Position numbers and translations under genes: made by a program. 64,000 nucleotides of DNA, from positions 124,001 to 188,000 of the forward strand of contig NZ_QOCG01000009.1 of assembly GCF_003318235.1 (NCBI RefSeq), given 5' to 3'. Source of the DNA: Loktanella sp. D2R18 (GTDB lineage: Bacteria; Pseudomonadota; Alphaproteobacteria; Rhodobacterales; Rhodobacteraceae). The notes under the pieces were generated by a model that was given only the letters and a program-made list of their open reading frames with translations, searched no databases and was not told the origin of the DNA. Shown one piece after another: positions 46,912 to 57,196 of the stretch (position 1 is its first letter; every line of letters starts with the position of its first letter).

Positions 46912-48843
46912 ATGACCTATCGTGAAGATATTGACGGCCTCAGAGCTGTTGCAATTCTATTGATTGTTTTCTTTCACGCCGAACTTCAAAACGTCCCGGG
47001 AGGGTTCATTGGCGTAGACGTCTTTTTCGTCATTAGTGGATATTTGATTAGCACAATCCTGCTGAAAGACATTTCAACCGGGTCATTCAGCTTTCGAAAA
47101 TTCTACCAACGAAGGCTGCGAAGACTTGGCCCAGCTTTGCTCACTACACTTTTACTGACGCTGATCACCGCGTGGTTTCTTGCAACGCCTGATTCATTAA
47201 AGGCCACATCAGAAGCAACAATTGCTGCTCTGTTTTCGGTAAGTAATTTTTACTTTTACGCCACTGCAGGATATTTTGACCTCTCGGCCTATCAAAAACC
47301 ACTCTTGCATACGTGGTCACTTGCCGTCGAAGAACAGTTCTATCTAATTTGGCCGGCACTTTTGTTTTTGCTTTTTGGGCGCCTGTCCAAGCCCGCTTTA
47401 TCAATATCCTTGTTGTTGGTCGGCACCGCGACACTGTTTGCCGCAGAAAAATACCTGGCCACTGCGCCAGACCGCGTGTTTTTTCTTGCACCGTTTCGGG
47501 TATATGAATTCGCACTTGGGGCACTTATCGCGATCACTGGCGCGCAAGCGCGTGGGCGTGTGATGACAAATGCAGTTGGCTTAATGGGTATCATTCTCGT
47601 TATCTACGCTGGCATCAACTATACGGATCGCACTCCGTTTCCAGGTGTCGCGGCGTTGATCCCCTGCGTCGGAACAATGATGGTTATTTATGCGGGGCCA
47701 AGTGCATTCGCCAACCGTGTCCTTGGCGCAGGCCCCTTTCGATACATCGGCCAAATTAGCTATTCTTTGTATTTGGTTCATTGGCCTGTACAAGTTTTTT
47801 ATCGTTTTTTAAATGGCAGGCCTCACACACCCCAAGAAATCATCTATGTATTTGGCCTCACCTTTCTTCTCGCGGTCGCGAGCTATTATCTTATCGAGAC
47901 ACCTTTTCGCAAAAAAGATGGCGGGCGGCATAAAGTTTCAAACAACTACTTGAACTGGGTATGCATCCTAATTTTTTTACTGCTATGCACTGCCAGCGCG
48001 TTGATCATACGATCAAATGGCGCTCCGGGGCGCTACCCAGCCGAGATTACAGCGCTTTTATCTGACAGAGCACAAGCAATCGATGACCGCCCAAACCTGG
48101 TCCGTTCGGAGCTGTGCCAGATCCATGAGGGTGAATACACGGTCAATCCCCAAACTTGCGCACCACTCGACCGCAACGATTACATTGTGGTTGTAGGCGA
48201 CAGTCATGCGCACGGATTCTACATTGGCCTACGTGCAAACTATCCAGACGCAGCCATCATTCACCTGTCAAGCCTTGGCTGTCTCATCGTATCGCGCGGA
48301 CCACAGGACAGGTTATGTGCCCAGTATTTACAATATGCGCACAACTGGATCGATGAAAATGAAAACCTTATTTCTGCAATCATCGTCACCCAAAGTGCAC
48401 GTGCGATGATCGACACTGGGTTTGGGGGAAAACGGGTGCCCAATTGGTCTGCATTGAGCACGTTTTCTGACAGAATTGACCATATGGTACCGGAAGCAAT
48501 TCCTGTTTTCTTTATAGGGCCCCGCCACGAGTTTGATCCTGACATCGAACGTGCAATTATTCTGAGCAAGACACGCGACGATGTTCGCGCCTTTTATGAC
48601 GACGCAACCTATCCCGTCGAAGAAGCCATCGACGATTGGCTCATGGCACATTTTGCGCAAACGCGGACGCAGTATATCTCAAGTGCACGGATTTTGTGCA
48701 ACCCCAACTGCCCCGTTTTAACGGATGATGATCACGTATTTGTATTCGACTACGGCCATTGGTCATTAGCAGGCGCAACAATCGCAGTTTTCGAAATCGT
48801 GAATGCGCTTCCAAGATTAACCGCTATTCTTTCTGACATTTAG
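46912..48843 (+). CDS. OafA/YrhL-type acyltransferase with SGNH hydrolase-like domain
   Basis: A 643-residue protein. The N-terminal half is an acyltransferase-3 membrane domain with ten or so helices and the start YREDIDGLRAVAILLIVFFH, then FIGVDVFFVISGYLIS and WSLAVEEQFYLIWPALLF. The C-terminal half (about 400-640) is a periplasmic SGNH domain with GDSHAHGFYIG and FDYGHWSLAGA. Such enzymes acetylate or acylate surface polysaccharides. The substrate is unknown and no surface-sugar gene cluster is nearby. The gene is richer in A+T than its neighbours, which hints at separate origin. Confidence 0.9.
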   Translation: MTYREDIDGLRAVAILLIVFFHAELQNVPGGFIGVDVFFVISGYLISTILLKDISTGSFSFRKFYQRRLRRLGPALLTTLLLTLITAWFLATPDSLKATSEATIAALFSVSNFYFYATAGYFDLSAYQKPLLHTWSLAVEEQFYLIWPALLFLLFGRLSKPALSISLLLVGTATLFAAEKYLATAPDRVFFLAPFRVYEFALGALIAITGAQARGRVMTNAVGLMGIILVIYAGINYTDRTPFPGVAALIPCVGTMMVIYAGPSAFANRVLGAGPFRYIGQISYSLYLVHWPVQVFYRFLNGRPHTPQEIIYVFGLTFLLAVASYYLIETPFRKKDGGRHKVSNNYLNWVCILIFLLLCTASALIIRSNGAPGRYPAEITALLSDRAQAIDDRPNLVRSELCQIHEGEYTVNPQTCAPLDRNDYIVVVGDSHAHGFYIGLRANYPDAAIIHLSSLGCLIVSRGPQDRLCAQYLQYAHNWIDENENLISAIIVTQSARAMIDTGFGGKRVPNWSALSTFSDRIDHMVPEAIPVFFIGPRHEFDPDIERAIILSKTRDDVRAFYDDATYPVEEAIDDWLMAHFAQTRTQYISSARILCNPNCPVLTDDDHVFVFDYGHWSLAGATIAVFEIVNALPRLTAILSDI

Positions 48844-48926
48844 AAATCAAACACTGCGTATCGTTAAAGCATGGCTTATCAGTCTATTCAATTCAACAGC
48901 CTCACGATCTGCCCCCCGCTTCACTC

Positions 48927-49694
48927 TCACGGCAGGTTCGTCAAAAAATCATCGAACTGTTTTACATAATCGGGGTGGTGCAAAGTATTGTGATGGTTTG
49001 CGCCTGCAAGCGGAACAAACACCACCTCTTGGCCCGCCTCCAACAAGCCTGTGACCAATTTTTGACCGTACGTAATGGGGATCAGATCATCCTCTGTCCC
49101 ATGTAACACAAGTACCGGTGCCTCAATTTGATCTACATATGAGGTTGAATTCCAACGTTGGATGCCGGGAATATAGCACGCAGGTAACCAAGACGCGCGC
49201 ATCATGAGATCACACAGACGCGTATATGGAGCCTCTAGAACGATCCCGTTAACGTCACGATTAGCACCGACATGCAGCGCCAGACCGGTCCCCAAAGAAT
49301 ACCCGTGCACGGCAATCGGCCCCTCATGCCGCGCGACCAGCCAATCATAGCTGTCTAGCGCTTGCGCTTTCAACACTGTCTCGGACGGGTTGCCGGGAAT
49401 TCCGCCACCGCCCGGATAGGCAAGCGCCGCCACACGGTGCCCTGCATCGCGGTGCACGGACAGATGTGCGCCAAAATAAGCAAGCGATCCGCCATTCCCC
49501 ATGAAATAAAGTATGGCTAGACCGTCGGTATCGCCGTCAGACAGGTGCAAATGGGCTTGCGTGTCGTCCAGAACATGTGTTGCGAATGCGGGGTCCACAA
49601 AGGGATCAGAGCCAAAAGGGTAAATATACTTTGGATGTAAAAGCACCATCGCCACAGCATAGATTAAATACATTGCGACACCCCGAACAATCAC
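48927..49694 (-). CDS. Alpha/beta hydrolase
   Basis: A 255-residue protein with an N-terminal membrane-like segment (GVAMYLIYAVAMVLLHPK), the nucleophile elbow GYSLGTG (GxSxG) and a later APVLVLHGTEDDLIPITYG with the probable acidic residue, then a His in GANHHNTLHHP. It resembles the DUF/BAAT-like serine hydrolases anchored to the membrane. The substrate is unknown. It starts with GTG at 49694 and overlaps coaD by four bases. Confidence 0.82.
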   Translation of the reverse strand: MIVRGVAMYLIYAVAMVLLHPKYIYPFGSDPFVDPAFATHVLDDTQAHLHLSDGDTDGLAILYFMGNGGSLAYFGAHLSVHRDAGHRVAALAYPGGGGIPGNPSETVLKAQALDSYDWLVARHEGPIAVHGYSLGTGLALHVGANRDVNGIVLEAPYTRLCDLMMRASWLPACYIPGIQRWNSTSYVDQIEAPVLVLHGTEDDLIPITYGQKLVTGLLEAGQEVVFVPLAGANHHNTLHHPDYVKQFDDFLTNLP

Positions 49695-50185
49695 GCGTTA
49701 ATTCGATCCTTCAGCGCAGTATTCACAGCTGGCGTGACGAATTTTGACACATCCCCGCTAAGCCGCGCGATTTCTTTGACCAACTTCGAGGCGATCGCCT
49801 GATTTTTTGCATCGGCCATCAAAAACACGGTTTCAATGGAATCATCCATTGCGCGGTTCATGCCAACCATTTGAAATTCATATTCAAAATCAGCAACCGC
49901 ACGCAATCCGCGAATAATCACACCAGCCCCCACATCACGGGCACAATCAATGAGCAGGTTTTCAAACGGGTGCACCACAATTTCGCAACTATGCGCTTCG
50001 CCAAGCGGCACACATTCCGTTTCCACCATAGCCACACGCTCTTCAAGCGAAAACAACGGCCCTTTGTCGCGGTTAATTGCGACCCCAATCACCAGACGAT
50101 CAACGAGAGTGCTTGCACGCCGTATGATGTCGATATGCCCATGGGTGACAGGGTCAAAAGTTCCGGGATAAAGTCCAACACGCAT
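49691..50185 (-). CDS. coaD: Pantetheine-phosphate adenylyltransferase
   Basis: A 164-residue nucleotidyltransferase starting MRVGLYPGTFDPVTHGHIDI, with IGVAINRDKGPLFSLEERV, GVIIRGLRAVADFEYEFQM and the C-terminal SGDVSKFVTPAVNTAL. It adenylates 4'-phosphopantetheine in the penultimate step of coenzyme A synthesis. It overlaps the hydrolase gene by four bases (GTGA), so the hydrolase is translationally coupled to it. Confidence 0.96.
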   Translation of the reverse strand: MRVGLYPGTFDPVTHGHIDIIRRASTLVDRLVIGVAINRDKGPLFSLEERVAMVETECVPLGEAHSCEIVVHPFENLLIDCARDVGAGVIIRGLRAVADFEYEFQMVGMNRAMDDSIETVFLMADAKNQAIASKLVKEIARLSGDVSKFVTPAVNTALKDRINA

Positions 50186-50248
50186 GGCGTACCTCGATAA
50201 ATACTGTTGCGCGCACGCAATATTATTACGGAGCGGATTGCAAGACCG

Positions 50249-50683
50249 CTAATGCCCCATAATCATCCCTTCGAGCGCATCTTTCTCCATCGCGAGTTCG
50301 GACAATCGGGCCTTGACCATATCACCGATTGAAATCAGGCCGATCATCTTACCGTCTTCAAGGACAGGCATATGGCGAAAGCGCCCGGCGGTCATTTTTT
50401 CCAACACCGCATCGGTCTGTTCCTCTGGGGTGCAGGTGATCAGCTTGGCAGTCATCAGATCAGATACTTTATCCGATAGACAAGACGCACCGCGCTTGCC
50501 TAATTCACGGACGACATCGCGCTCAGATAAAATCCCATCAAGCGCCGCCCCATCAGATGACACCACGACTGTCCCAATTCGTTTTTCCGACAGCAATGCC
50601 ACGGCGGCAGACACAGGGTCGCCAGGCCTTACTGACACGACACCAGTGTTTTCTTTGGATTTCAGAATTTGGGATACAATCAT
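50249..50683 (-). CDS. CBS domain-containing protein
   Basis: A 144-residue protein made of two CBS motifs: residues about 15-70 (VVSVRPGDPVSAAVALLSEK, IGTVVVSS, GILSERDVVREL) and about 75-135 (MTAKLITCTPEEQTDAVLEK, FRHMPVLEDGKMIGLISIGD). Such pairs bind adenine nucleotides such as AMP or ATP and regulate partners. No partner is fused here. The role is unknown. Confidence 0.9.
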   Translation of the reverse strand: MIVSQILKSKENTGVVSVRPGDPVSAAVALLSEKRIGTVVVSSDGAALDGILSERDVVRELGKRGASCLSDKVSDLMTAKLITCTPEEQTDAVLEKMTAGRFRHMPVLEDGKMIGLISIGDMVKARLSELAMEKDALEGMIMGH

Positions 50684-50720
50684 CGCGGGCTCCTTCAGCG
50701 GCTTGCGTTTTACTAGGCTG

Positions 50721-51623
50721 TCAAATCACAGGGGCATCTGTCAAGCGGGCGATACCCTCAAGGCGTGCAACCTCAGACAAAACACCCCGCATAATTGCAG
50801 TCGCCGCAGTGTTCAGCCGCTCTGATTGCCGGTCAGACGTATGCCGCACCAAATAGAACGACCGGGTTAATGATATCTCGGCGACCAAAACACGGTGTAA
50901 TTCGGGCGCGAATGGCAGGGCAAAGTCATGCACAATCCCGACCCCAGACTGGCGCAGCATCTGCAATTGCACCGCAACCGAATTTGACGCCATCTGCACC
51001 CCATCGGCCCCCAATTCACCAAGGTAGTCCAGCTCTTTGTCAAAGATCATATCAGGGATGTACCCCACGACAGGACATCCATTTAGATCCGCGCGCCGTG
51101 TGATCACAGGTCCATCGCGGCGTGTTGCCAAGTGTAATTTGTAGTCTGAAATACGTTGCACAGTTAGACGCCCCGTAGCGGGAGGGCTTACGGTGACGGC
51201 CATATCCGCCTCGCGGCGCGACAGGTTCACAACGCGCGGCAACGACAGGATTTGGATTTCAAGCGCAGGGTGTTCTGCCTGGACGGCGGCGCAGACCTGC
51301 GGCAGCAGAAAATTCGCGGCCCCATCGGGGGCACCGATCCTGATTTGCCCACTGAGCCCCGACGACGCCCCCTTCCCTGTTTCCCGAGCAAGGACCAGAT
51401 GAGCCTCTGCCTCTGCCGCGCGGTCGCGCATGCGTTCGCCCAAATCCGTCAACGCATAGCCTTGCGGAGATTTGACGAACAACGTCGCACCCAACGACCG
51501 TTCCAGCCGCGCAATGCGCCGCCCGAGCGTCGCCGGATCCATCTTTAGAATCGGCGCAGCCCCCGTGAGGCTCTCAGCGCGAGCCACAGCCAAAAACACC
51601 CGCATGTCGTCCCAGTTTTCCAA
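50721..51623 (-). CDS. LysR family transcriptional regulator, probable mmsA regulator
   Basis: A protein of 300 residues with an N-terminal helix-turn-helix (FLAVARAESLTGAAPILKMD, PATLGRRIARLERSLGATLF) and an effector domain. I chose the TTG at 51623 because the protein then begins LENWDDMRVFLAVARAE, the common form, and a GGT-rich region precedes it; the ATG at 51605 and a TTG at 51644 are alternatives. It is divergent from mmsA with 95 bases between, so control of mmsA is likely. Confidence 0.85.
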   Translation of the reverse strand: MENWDDMRVFLAVARAESLTGAAPILKMDPATLGRRIARLERSLGATLFVKSPQGYALTDLGERMRDRAAEAEAHLVLARETGKGASSGLSGQIRIGAPDGAANFLLPQVCAAVQAEHPALEIQILSLPRVVNLSRREADMAVTVSPPATGRLTVQRISDYKLHLATRRDGPVITRRADLNGCPVVGYIPDMIFDKELDYLGELGADGVQMASNSVAVQLQMLRQSGVGIVHDFALPFAPELHRVLVAEISLTRSFYLVRHTSDRQSERLNTAATAIMRGVLSEVARLEGIARLTDAPVI

Positions 51624-51718
51624 TGCGTACCTATATTTTTGCAAAATGGTTTTGACACATTCGTTCTTTTACGTTGAAAAATGCAAGGCTAAACTGACAT
51701 CAACCAACGGAGGATTCC

Positions 51719-53218
51719 ATGCAAGAACTGACCCATTACATCGGCGGCGCGCACGTCAAAGGCACATCTGGCCGTTTTGCGGATGTCTACAACCCGGCCA
51801 CCGGCGAAGTGCAGGCCAAAGTGCCGCTCGCCAATGCAGATGAAATGGCGCAAGTCATTGAAATCGCATCAAAAGAACAGGTCTCTTGGGCCGCGGTCAA
51901 CCCGCAGCGTCGCGCCCGTGTGATGATGAAATTCGTTGATCTTTTGAACCGTGACATGGACAAACTGGCCGAGGCCCTGTCCCGCGAGCACGGCAAAACA
52001 CTGCCTGATGCTGCGGGCGACGTGCAGCGCGGCCTAGAGGTTGTGGAATATTGCATCGGTGCGCCGCAATTGCTGAAAGGTGAATTCACCGACGCGGCTG
52101 GCCCCGGCATCGACATGTATTCGATGAAGCAAGCGTTGGGCGTCTGTGCGGGCATCACCCCGTTCAACTTCCCGGCGATGATCCCGATGTGGATGTTCGC
52201 CCCGGCCATCGCCTGTGGCAACGCATTTATCCTTAAACCGTCCGAGCGTGACCCGTCCGTGCCACTGATGCTGGCCGAATTGCTTGAAGAAGCGGGCCTG
52301 CCAAAAGGCATCATCCAAGTCGTGAACGGTGACAAAGAAGCCGTTGACGCGATCCTTGATCACGATGTGATCCAATCGGTTGGCTTTGTCGGCTCGACCC
52401 CGATTGCCGAATATATCTATGGGCGTGGCTGTTCCAATGGTAAGCGCGTGCAATGTTTTGGTGGCGCGAAAAACCACATGATCATCATGCCTGACGCCGA
52501 TATGGACCAAGCTGCGGATGCGCTGATTGGTGCAGGCTTTGGCGCGGCGGGCGAACGCTGCATGGCGATTTCGGTTGCTGTCCCCGTTGGCGAAGAAACT
52601 GCCGATCGTTTGGTCGAAAAGCTGGTCCCTCGGATTGAGGCACTTAAGGTTGGGCCCTACACGTCTGGCAAAGACGTTGATTACGGTCCTGTTGTGACCG
52701 CCGCCGCAAAAGAAAACATTCTGAACTTGGTCGAAACGGGCGTCGCACAAGGTGCCGAACTCGTGGTCGATGGCCGCAATTTCAACCTACAAGGCTATGA
52801 AGATGGATTCTTTGTTGGTCCGCATTTGTTCGACCGCGTCACCACCGACATGGACATTTATCAAAAAGAAATTTTTGGTCCGGTTCTGTCATGCGTTCGC
52901 GCAAAAACCTACGAAGAAGCAATCGGTTACGCGATGGACCATGAATATGGCAATGGCACCGCGATCTTTACCCGCGATGGTGATGCGGCGCGTGACTTTG
53001 CCAGCCGGATTAACGTGGGCATGGTTGGGATCAACGTGCCGATCCCTGTGCCTTTGGCTTATCACACCTTTGGTGGGTGGAAAAAATCCATGTTTGGCGA
53101 CCTGAACCAGCACGGCCCCGATGCGTTTAAATTCTACACACGTACCAAAACTGTGACGTCACGCTGGCCGTCAGGCATCAAAGAAGGCGGCGAGTTCAAC
53201 TTCAAAGCGATGGACTAA
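51719..53218 (+). CDS. mmsA: Methylmalonate-semialdehyde dehydrogenase (CoA-acylating)
   Basis: A 499-residue aldehyde dehydrogenase of the MmsA/IolA group. The nucleophile is Cys281 in AGERCMAISVAVPVGE, and the N-terminal part has GVCAGITPFNFPAMIPMWMF, LKPSERDPSVPLML and the C-terminal end GINVPIPVPLAYHTFGGWK. The Met and PV pattern is typical of MmsA. It oxidises methylmalonate or malonate semialdehyde to propionyl- or acetyl-CoA in valine, beta-alanine or inositol breakdown. Its 3' end overlaps the convergent hydrolase gene by 17 bases. Confidence 0.93.
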   Translation: MQELTHYIGGAHVKGTSGRFADVYNPATGEVQAKVPLANADEMAQVIEIASKEQVSWAAVNPQRRARVMMKFVDLLNRDMDKLAEALSREHGKTLPDAAGDVQRGLEVVEYCIGAPQLLKGEFTDAAGPGIDMYSMKQALGVCAGITPFNFPAMIPMWMFAPAIACGNAFILKPSERDPSVPLMLAELLEEAGLPKGIIQVVNGDKEAVDAILDHDVIQSVGFVGSTPIAEYIYGRGCSNGKRVQCFGGAKNHMIIMPDADMDQAADALIGAGFGAAGERCMAISVAVPVGEETADRLVEKLVPRIEALKVGPYTSGKDVDYGPVVTAAAKENILNLVETGVAQGAELVVDGRNFNLQGYEDGFFVGPHLFDRVTTDMDIYQKEIFGPVLSCVRAKTYEEAIGYAMDHEYGNGTAIFTRDGDAARDFASRINVGMVGINVPIPVPLAYHTFGGWKKSMFGDLNQHGPDAFKFYTRTKTVTSRWPSGIKEGGEFNFKAMD

Positions 53219-54077
53219 GCCGCGCATCGAAGAACTTGTTAATATAATGAACCACTGGGGCGATCATTTCAGGATCGTCCCAGTAGGCACCATGGCGCAT
53301 AGGGTCCCATTGCGCGACCTCCGTTGTGCCCAAATGCATGGGAACATCGCGCAGATGCCGGTCTGCGACCATCTTTGAATAGCAAGGGGCCGACGGCCCC
53401 ATCGGATAGGCAAGCACATCTTGCTTGTCATAGAAATTTTGCCACCAAGGCGCGATTTGCTGATGATCTGGAAGGCCTGCCCCCGGATAGTCAATCGGGA
53501 CAATGCTGTCGCGCCTGTGCGCAAAAAGAAACACCGGTATATTGCATCCAAATGTCATGAACCCAGCGACGGTCTGCATGTTTTCGAGTCCGGTTTCAAA
53601 GCGCTGTTCGCCAGTAATTCGGGCAAAATGCTGCAAGTCATACATATAGTTCGACATAATATGTGACCCCAACGAATGCGCCAAGATCAGTATCGGACCG
53701 TCTGGACCAATTTCAGCGACGAGCGAGCGCATGGTCAGTTCAACCCGGTTATGAATCTGTTCATAAATTGCCGCGGATCCGTCGGTTACCTTGCGATATG
53801 ATGCAGCGTCAGACAGTGCCGAAAGCATAAAGGCGCGCGCCGGGTCGTGACCGGTTTTGTCGCGGATCAAGTCAAGGTATTCGCGCTGGCGGCGCTGTAG
53901 GATATCGGCCCAAGATACCTCTCTCCAGACGATATCTTCCGCGCGCTTACCCAACTTACGGATCACGCGTTTGGCCATGCCTTTTGAAAAGCTAGGCACT
54001 TTGGAATCAATCGGCAAATCGCCAGCTTGGCTCCAGACGCCATGAATCACAACAACCCCAAGTTTTTGTCCTGGCAC
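53202..54077 (-). CDS. Alpha/beta hydrolase-like protein
   Basis: A 291-residue protein with an early GVVVIHGVW strand and the elbow ILAHSLGSHIMSNYM (GHSLG type, with Ala for Gly). Residues near 200 include FLFAHRRDSIVPIDYPG and the end is VVHYINKFFD. It fits the serine-hydrolase fold, with unknown substrate. The GTG start at 54077 has AAAGGAT upstream. It overlaps mmsA in antisense at the 3' ends. Confidence 0.75.
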   Translation of the reverse strand: MPGQKLGVVVIHGVWSQAGDLPIDSKVPSFSKGMAKRVIRKLGKRAEDIVWREVSWADILQRRQREYLDLIRDKTGHDPARAFMLSALSDAASYRKVTDGSAAIYEQIHNRVELTMRSLVAEIGPDGPILILAHSLGSHIMSNYMYDLQHFARITGEQRFETGLENMQTVAGFMTFGCNIPVFLFAHRRDSIVPIDYPGAGLPDHQQIAPWWQNFYDKQDVLAYPMGPSAPCYSKMVADRHLRDVPMHLGTTEVAQWDPMRHGAYWDDPEMIAPVVHYINKFFDARLSPSL

Positions 54078-54128
54078 AGCATCATCCTTTTGTATCTGGA
54101 ATTAGCTTATGCACCTAGGTTCATAATT

Positions 54129-54148
54129 TTTCGCTAACGTGCGAAAAC
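54129..54148. terminator. Dyad after uvrA
   Basis: TTTTCGC-TAACGT-GCGAAAA, a perfect seven-pair inverted repeat between the uvrA stop (54156) and the start of the next minus-strand gene. It could be a weak terminator for uvrA; the poly-T is part of the stem, not downstream. Confidence 0.4.
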
Positions 54149-54155
54149 GCGCCGC

Positions 54156-57014
54156 CTATTGGGCCGCGACGCGGTTGGGGTTGAGCATCTCTTTAAGATA
54201 GCGCCCGGTGTGACTGTCCGCATTTTCGGCAACTTTTTCGGGGGTACCGGTAGCGACCACCTGCCCGCCCCCATCGCCGCCTTCTGGGCCAATGTCGATG
54301 ATATGATCGGCCGTTTTAACCACGTCTAAATTATGCTCGATCACAACGACAGAGTTGCCTTGATCGACCAATTCATGAAGCACTTCCAACAATTTACGTA
54401 CATCCTCGAAATGCAAGCCCGTGGTCGGTTCATCCAAAATATAGAGCGTCCGGCCCGTCGATTGCCGCGCAAGTTCTTTGGACAGTTTTACGCGCTGCGC
54501 TTCACCACCAGACAGCGTCGTCGCCTGTTGGCCGACCTTGATATAGCCAAGCCCAACGCGCATCAGCGCATCCATTTTTGACCGGATCGACGGCACCGCC
54601 GTAAAGAACGTCTGCGCGTCTTCGACCGTCATATCAAGCACATCTGCGATGCTCTTACCCTTGAACTTGATCTCTAGCGTTTCGCGGTTATAGCGCGCCC
54701 CTTTGCAGGTTTCGCAGGTCACATAGACATCGGGCAGGAAGTGCATTTCGATCTTGATCACGCCGTCGCCTTGACAGGCCTCGCACCGCCCACCTTTCAC
54801 ATTGAATGAAAATCGGCCCGGCTTGTATCCACGCGCCTTGGATTCGGGCATGCCAGCAAACCAATCACGGATCGGGGTGAAGGCGCCTGTATAGGTCGCG
54901 GGGTTCGATCGCGGGGTGCGCCCGATGGGGCGTTGGTCAATGTCTATCACTTTATCTAGATGCTCAAAACCCTTGATGGTCTCGCACGGCGCAGGCGCTT
55001 GACGCGATCCGTTCAGCTTTTGCGAGGCGTTCTTGAACAGGGTTTCAATCGTCAGCGTGGATTTCCCGCCGCCCGAAACCCCGGTGACACAGACGAATTG
55101 CCCCAGCGGAAAATCAACCGTCACATTTTGTAGGTTGTTGCCCGTGGCTTTTACCACTGTCAGCTTTTTCTTGTTCCCTTTGCGCCGTTTCGCAGGCACC
55201 GCAATTTCACGGGTTCCGGTCAGATATTGCCCGGTGATTGAGCCATCATTCGCCATGATTTCTGCGGGGGTTCCTTTTGCAACCACCTGCCCGCCGTGTA
55301 CGCCCGCCCCAGGTCCAATATCAAAGACATAATCGGCTTCGCGGATCGCTTCTTCGTCATGCTCGACCACAATCACCGTGTTCCCCTGATCGCGCAGGTT
55401 CTTAAGCGTCGTCAAAAGCCGGTCATTGTCGCGCTGATGCAACCCGATAGAGGGTTCATCAAGCACATAAAGCACCCCCTGCAGCCCAGACCCGATCTGG
55501 CTGGCGAGCCTGATCCGCTGGCTTTCCCCGCCCGATAGCGTGCCAGAGTTGCGCGCAAGCGTCAGATATTCCAGCCCGACGTTATTGAGAAACCCGAGCC
55601 GTTCGCGAATTTCCTTAAGGATCGCAGTGGCGATTTCGTTCTTTTGTTTGGTTAGTTGATCTGGGACCGATAGGCACCAATCATATGCGTCCTTGATTGA
55701 CAATTGTACCACATGGCCGGCATGTAATCCACCGATTTTGACGGCCAAAGCCTCGGCACGCAAACGGTAACCTTCACAGGTACCACAAGGCCTATTGGTT
55801 TGATATTGTTCAAAATCTTCACGAATCCAGTTACTATCTGTCTCGCGATAGCGGCGCTCCATATTGGGGATTACGCCTTCAAACGCACGCTCGACCTGAT
55901 AGACCCGCCCGCCTTCGTCATAACGGAATTTGATTTCTTCTTTGCCAGAGCCATACAGAAACACGTTTTGAACCTTAGGATCGAGGTCTTTCCAACGTGC
56001 GTTTTTGTTAAAGCCATAGTGTTTCGCGATCGCCTCAATCGTCTGCAAGAAATACGGCGACTTGCCTTTGCGCCAAGGCGCAATCGCCCCGTCCGCAATT
56101 TTTAGCGTGACATCTGGTACGCAGAGTTTCTCATCAAAATACAGTTCAACCCCTAAGCCGTCACAGCTTGGGCAGGCCCCAAAGGGCGCGTTGAACGAAA
56201 ACAAGCGCGGCTCAATCGACGGAATGGTGAAACCAGACACCGGACAGGCAAAGTTTTCGGAAAATGTGATACGTTCCGGGTCGCCCTCAGCCGGGGCGGT
56301 TTCAAGCACGGTGATCCCATCCGCCAGATCAAGCGCAGTGCGAAAACTATCCGCCAAACGGGTTTCCAACCCTTCGCGCACAACAATCCGATCGACGACA
56401 ACATCGATATTGTGGCGGAATTTTTTATCCAATGTCGGCGGTTCATCCAATTCATAGAATTCGCCATCCACTTTCACCCGCTGAAACCCTTGCTTGCGCA
56501 GCTCTAAGAATTCTTTGCGGTATTCGCCTTTGCGGTCACGGATGATCGGGGCGAGCAGATAACCACGCGTCCCTTCTGGCAGCGCCATCACCCGATCCAC
56601 CATATCTTGTACCTGCTGCGCCTCAATCGGCAGACCAGTCGCTGGGCTAAATGGTGTACCCGCCCGCGCGAAAAGCAAACGCATATAATCGTAGATTTCC
56701 GTGATGGTCCCAACGGTCGAGCGTGGGTTCTTAGAGGTCGTTTTTTGCTCAATCGAAATCGCAGGGGACAGGCCACTGATGTGGTCCACATCAGGCTTTT
56801 CCATCATATCAAGGAATTGGCGCGCATAGGCCGACAGGCTTTCGACATAACGTCGCTGCCCTTCGGCATAGATCGTATCGAACGCAAGCGAAGACTTGCC
56901 AGAACCCGACAACCCCGTAATGACCACAAGTTGATCACGCGGGATATCGACGTCGATATTCTTGAGGTTATGTTCGCGCGCACCGCGGACTTCGATGTTC
57001 TTTAGCTCTGCCAT
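54156..57014 (-). CDS. uvrA: Excinuclease ABC subunit A
   Basis: A protein of 952 residues with two ABC ATPase units. Walker A motifs are [13 protein letters not shown] (first) and [13 protein letters not shown] (second); signature motifs are [18 protein letters not shown] and [19 protein letters not shown]. Zinc-finger cysteine pairs are in CPSCDGLG and [16 protein letters not shown]. It finds helix-distorting DNA damage and loads UvrB in nucleotide excision repair. The ATG at 57014 has AGGGG upstream; a longer frame to 57056 is open. An SOS box lies upstream. Confidence 0.96.
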   Translation of the reverse strand: MAELKNIEVRGAREHNLKNIDVDIPRDQLVVITGLSGSGKSSLAFDTIYAEGQRRYVESLSAYARQFLDMMEKPDVDHISGLSPAISIEQKTTSKNPRSTVGTITEIYDYMRLLFARAGTPFSPATGLPIEAQQVQDMVDRVMALPEGTRGYLLAPIIRDRKGEYRKEFLELRKQGFQRVKVDGEFYELDEPPTLDKKFRHNIDVVVDRIVVREGLETRLADSFRTALDLADGITVLETAPAEGDPERITFSENFACPVSGFTIPSIEPRLFSFNAPFGACPSCDGLGVELYFDEKLCVPDVTLKIADGAIAPWRKGKSPYFLQTIEAIAKHYGFNKNARWKDLDPKVQNVFLYGSGKEEIKFRYDEGGRVYQVERAFEGVIPNMERRYRETDSNWIREDFEQYQTNRPCGTCEGYRLRAEALAVKIGGLHAGHVVQLSIKDAYDWCLSVPDQLTKQKNEIATAILKEIRERLGFLNNVGLEYLTLARNSGTLSGGESQRIRLASQIGSGLQGVLYVLDEPSIGLHQRDNDRLLTTLKNLRDQGNTVIVVEHDEEAIREADYVFDIGPGAGVHGGQVVAKGTPAEIMANDGSITGQYLTGTREIAVPAKRRKGNKKKLTVVKATGNNLQNVTVDFPLGQFVCVTGVSGGGKSTLTIETLFKNASQKLNGSRQAPAPCETIKGFEHLDKVIDIDQRPIGRTPRSNPATYTGAFTPIRDWFAGMPESKARGYKPGRFSFNVKGGRCEACQGDGVIKIEMHFLPDVYVTCETCKGARYNRETLEIKFKGKSIADVLDMTVEDAQTFFTAVPSIRSKMDALMRVGLGYIKVGQQATTLSGGEAQRVKLSKELARQSTGRTLYILDEPTTGLHFEDVRKLLEVLHELVDQGNSVVVIEHNLDVVKTADHIIDIGPEGGDGGGQVVATGTPEKVAENADSHTGRYLKEMLNPNRVAAQ

Positions 57015-57081
57015 GGGGACCCCTGAGAGATTGTTAACCAATAGATAGTCCAGCATGGTCCATGTTCCAACTAGAAAATGA

Positions 57082-57096
57082 GAACATTAAAAGAAC
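57082..57096 (-). promoter_or_regulatory. SOS box of uvrA
   Basis: On the plus strand GAAC-ATTAAAA-GAAC (57082-57096), so GTTC-N7-GTTC in the direction of uvrA. It overlaps a plausible minus-strand promoter: TTGGCA, an 18-base spacer and TTTAAT, where the -10 lies between the two half-sites. It is 68 bases upstream of the ATG at 57014. Confidence 0.8.
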
Positions 57097-57142
57097 ACAA
57101 GCATAGATATGCCAACCTGTCTTTGCGCAATGAGGTGACACG

Positions 57143-57172
57143 AAAAAGGGCGACCGATGGAGCCGCCCTTTT
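57143..57172. terminator. Bidirectional Rho-independent terminator
   Basis: Five-pair stem GGGCG/CGCCC (57148-57152 with 57164-57168) with A5 on the left and T4 on the right, so it can act on either strand. It follows the stop of the LysM gene on the minus strand by about 25 bases. Confidence 0.75.
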
Positions 57173-57196
57173 CTCAAAATATACAGTAATGAAGTC

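Noticed and set aside
48864..48968. A short plus-strand frame after the acyltransferase gene
   Set aside because: It runs into the antisense of the hydrolase gene and shows no conserved pattern or ribosome-binding site.
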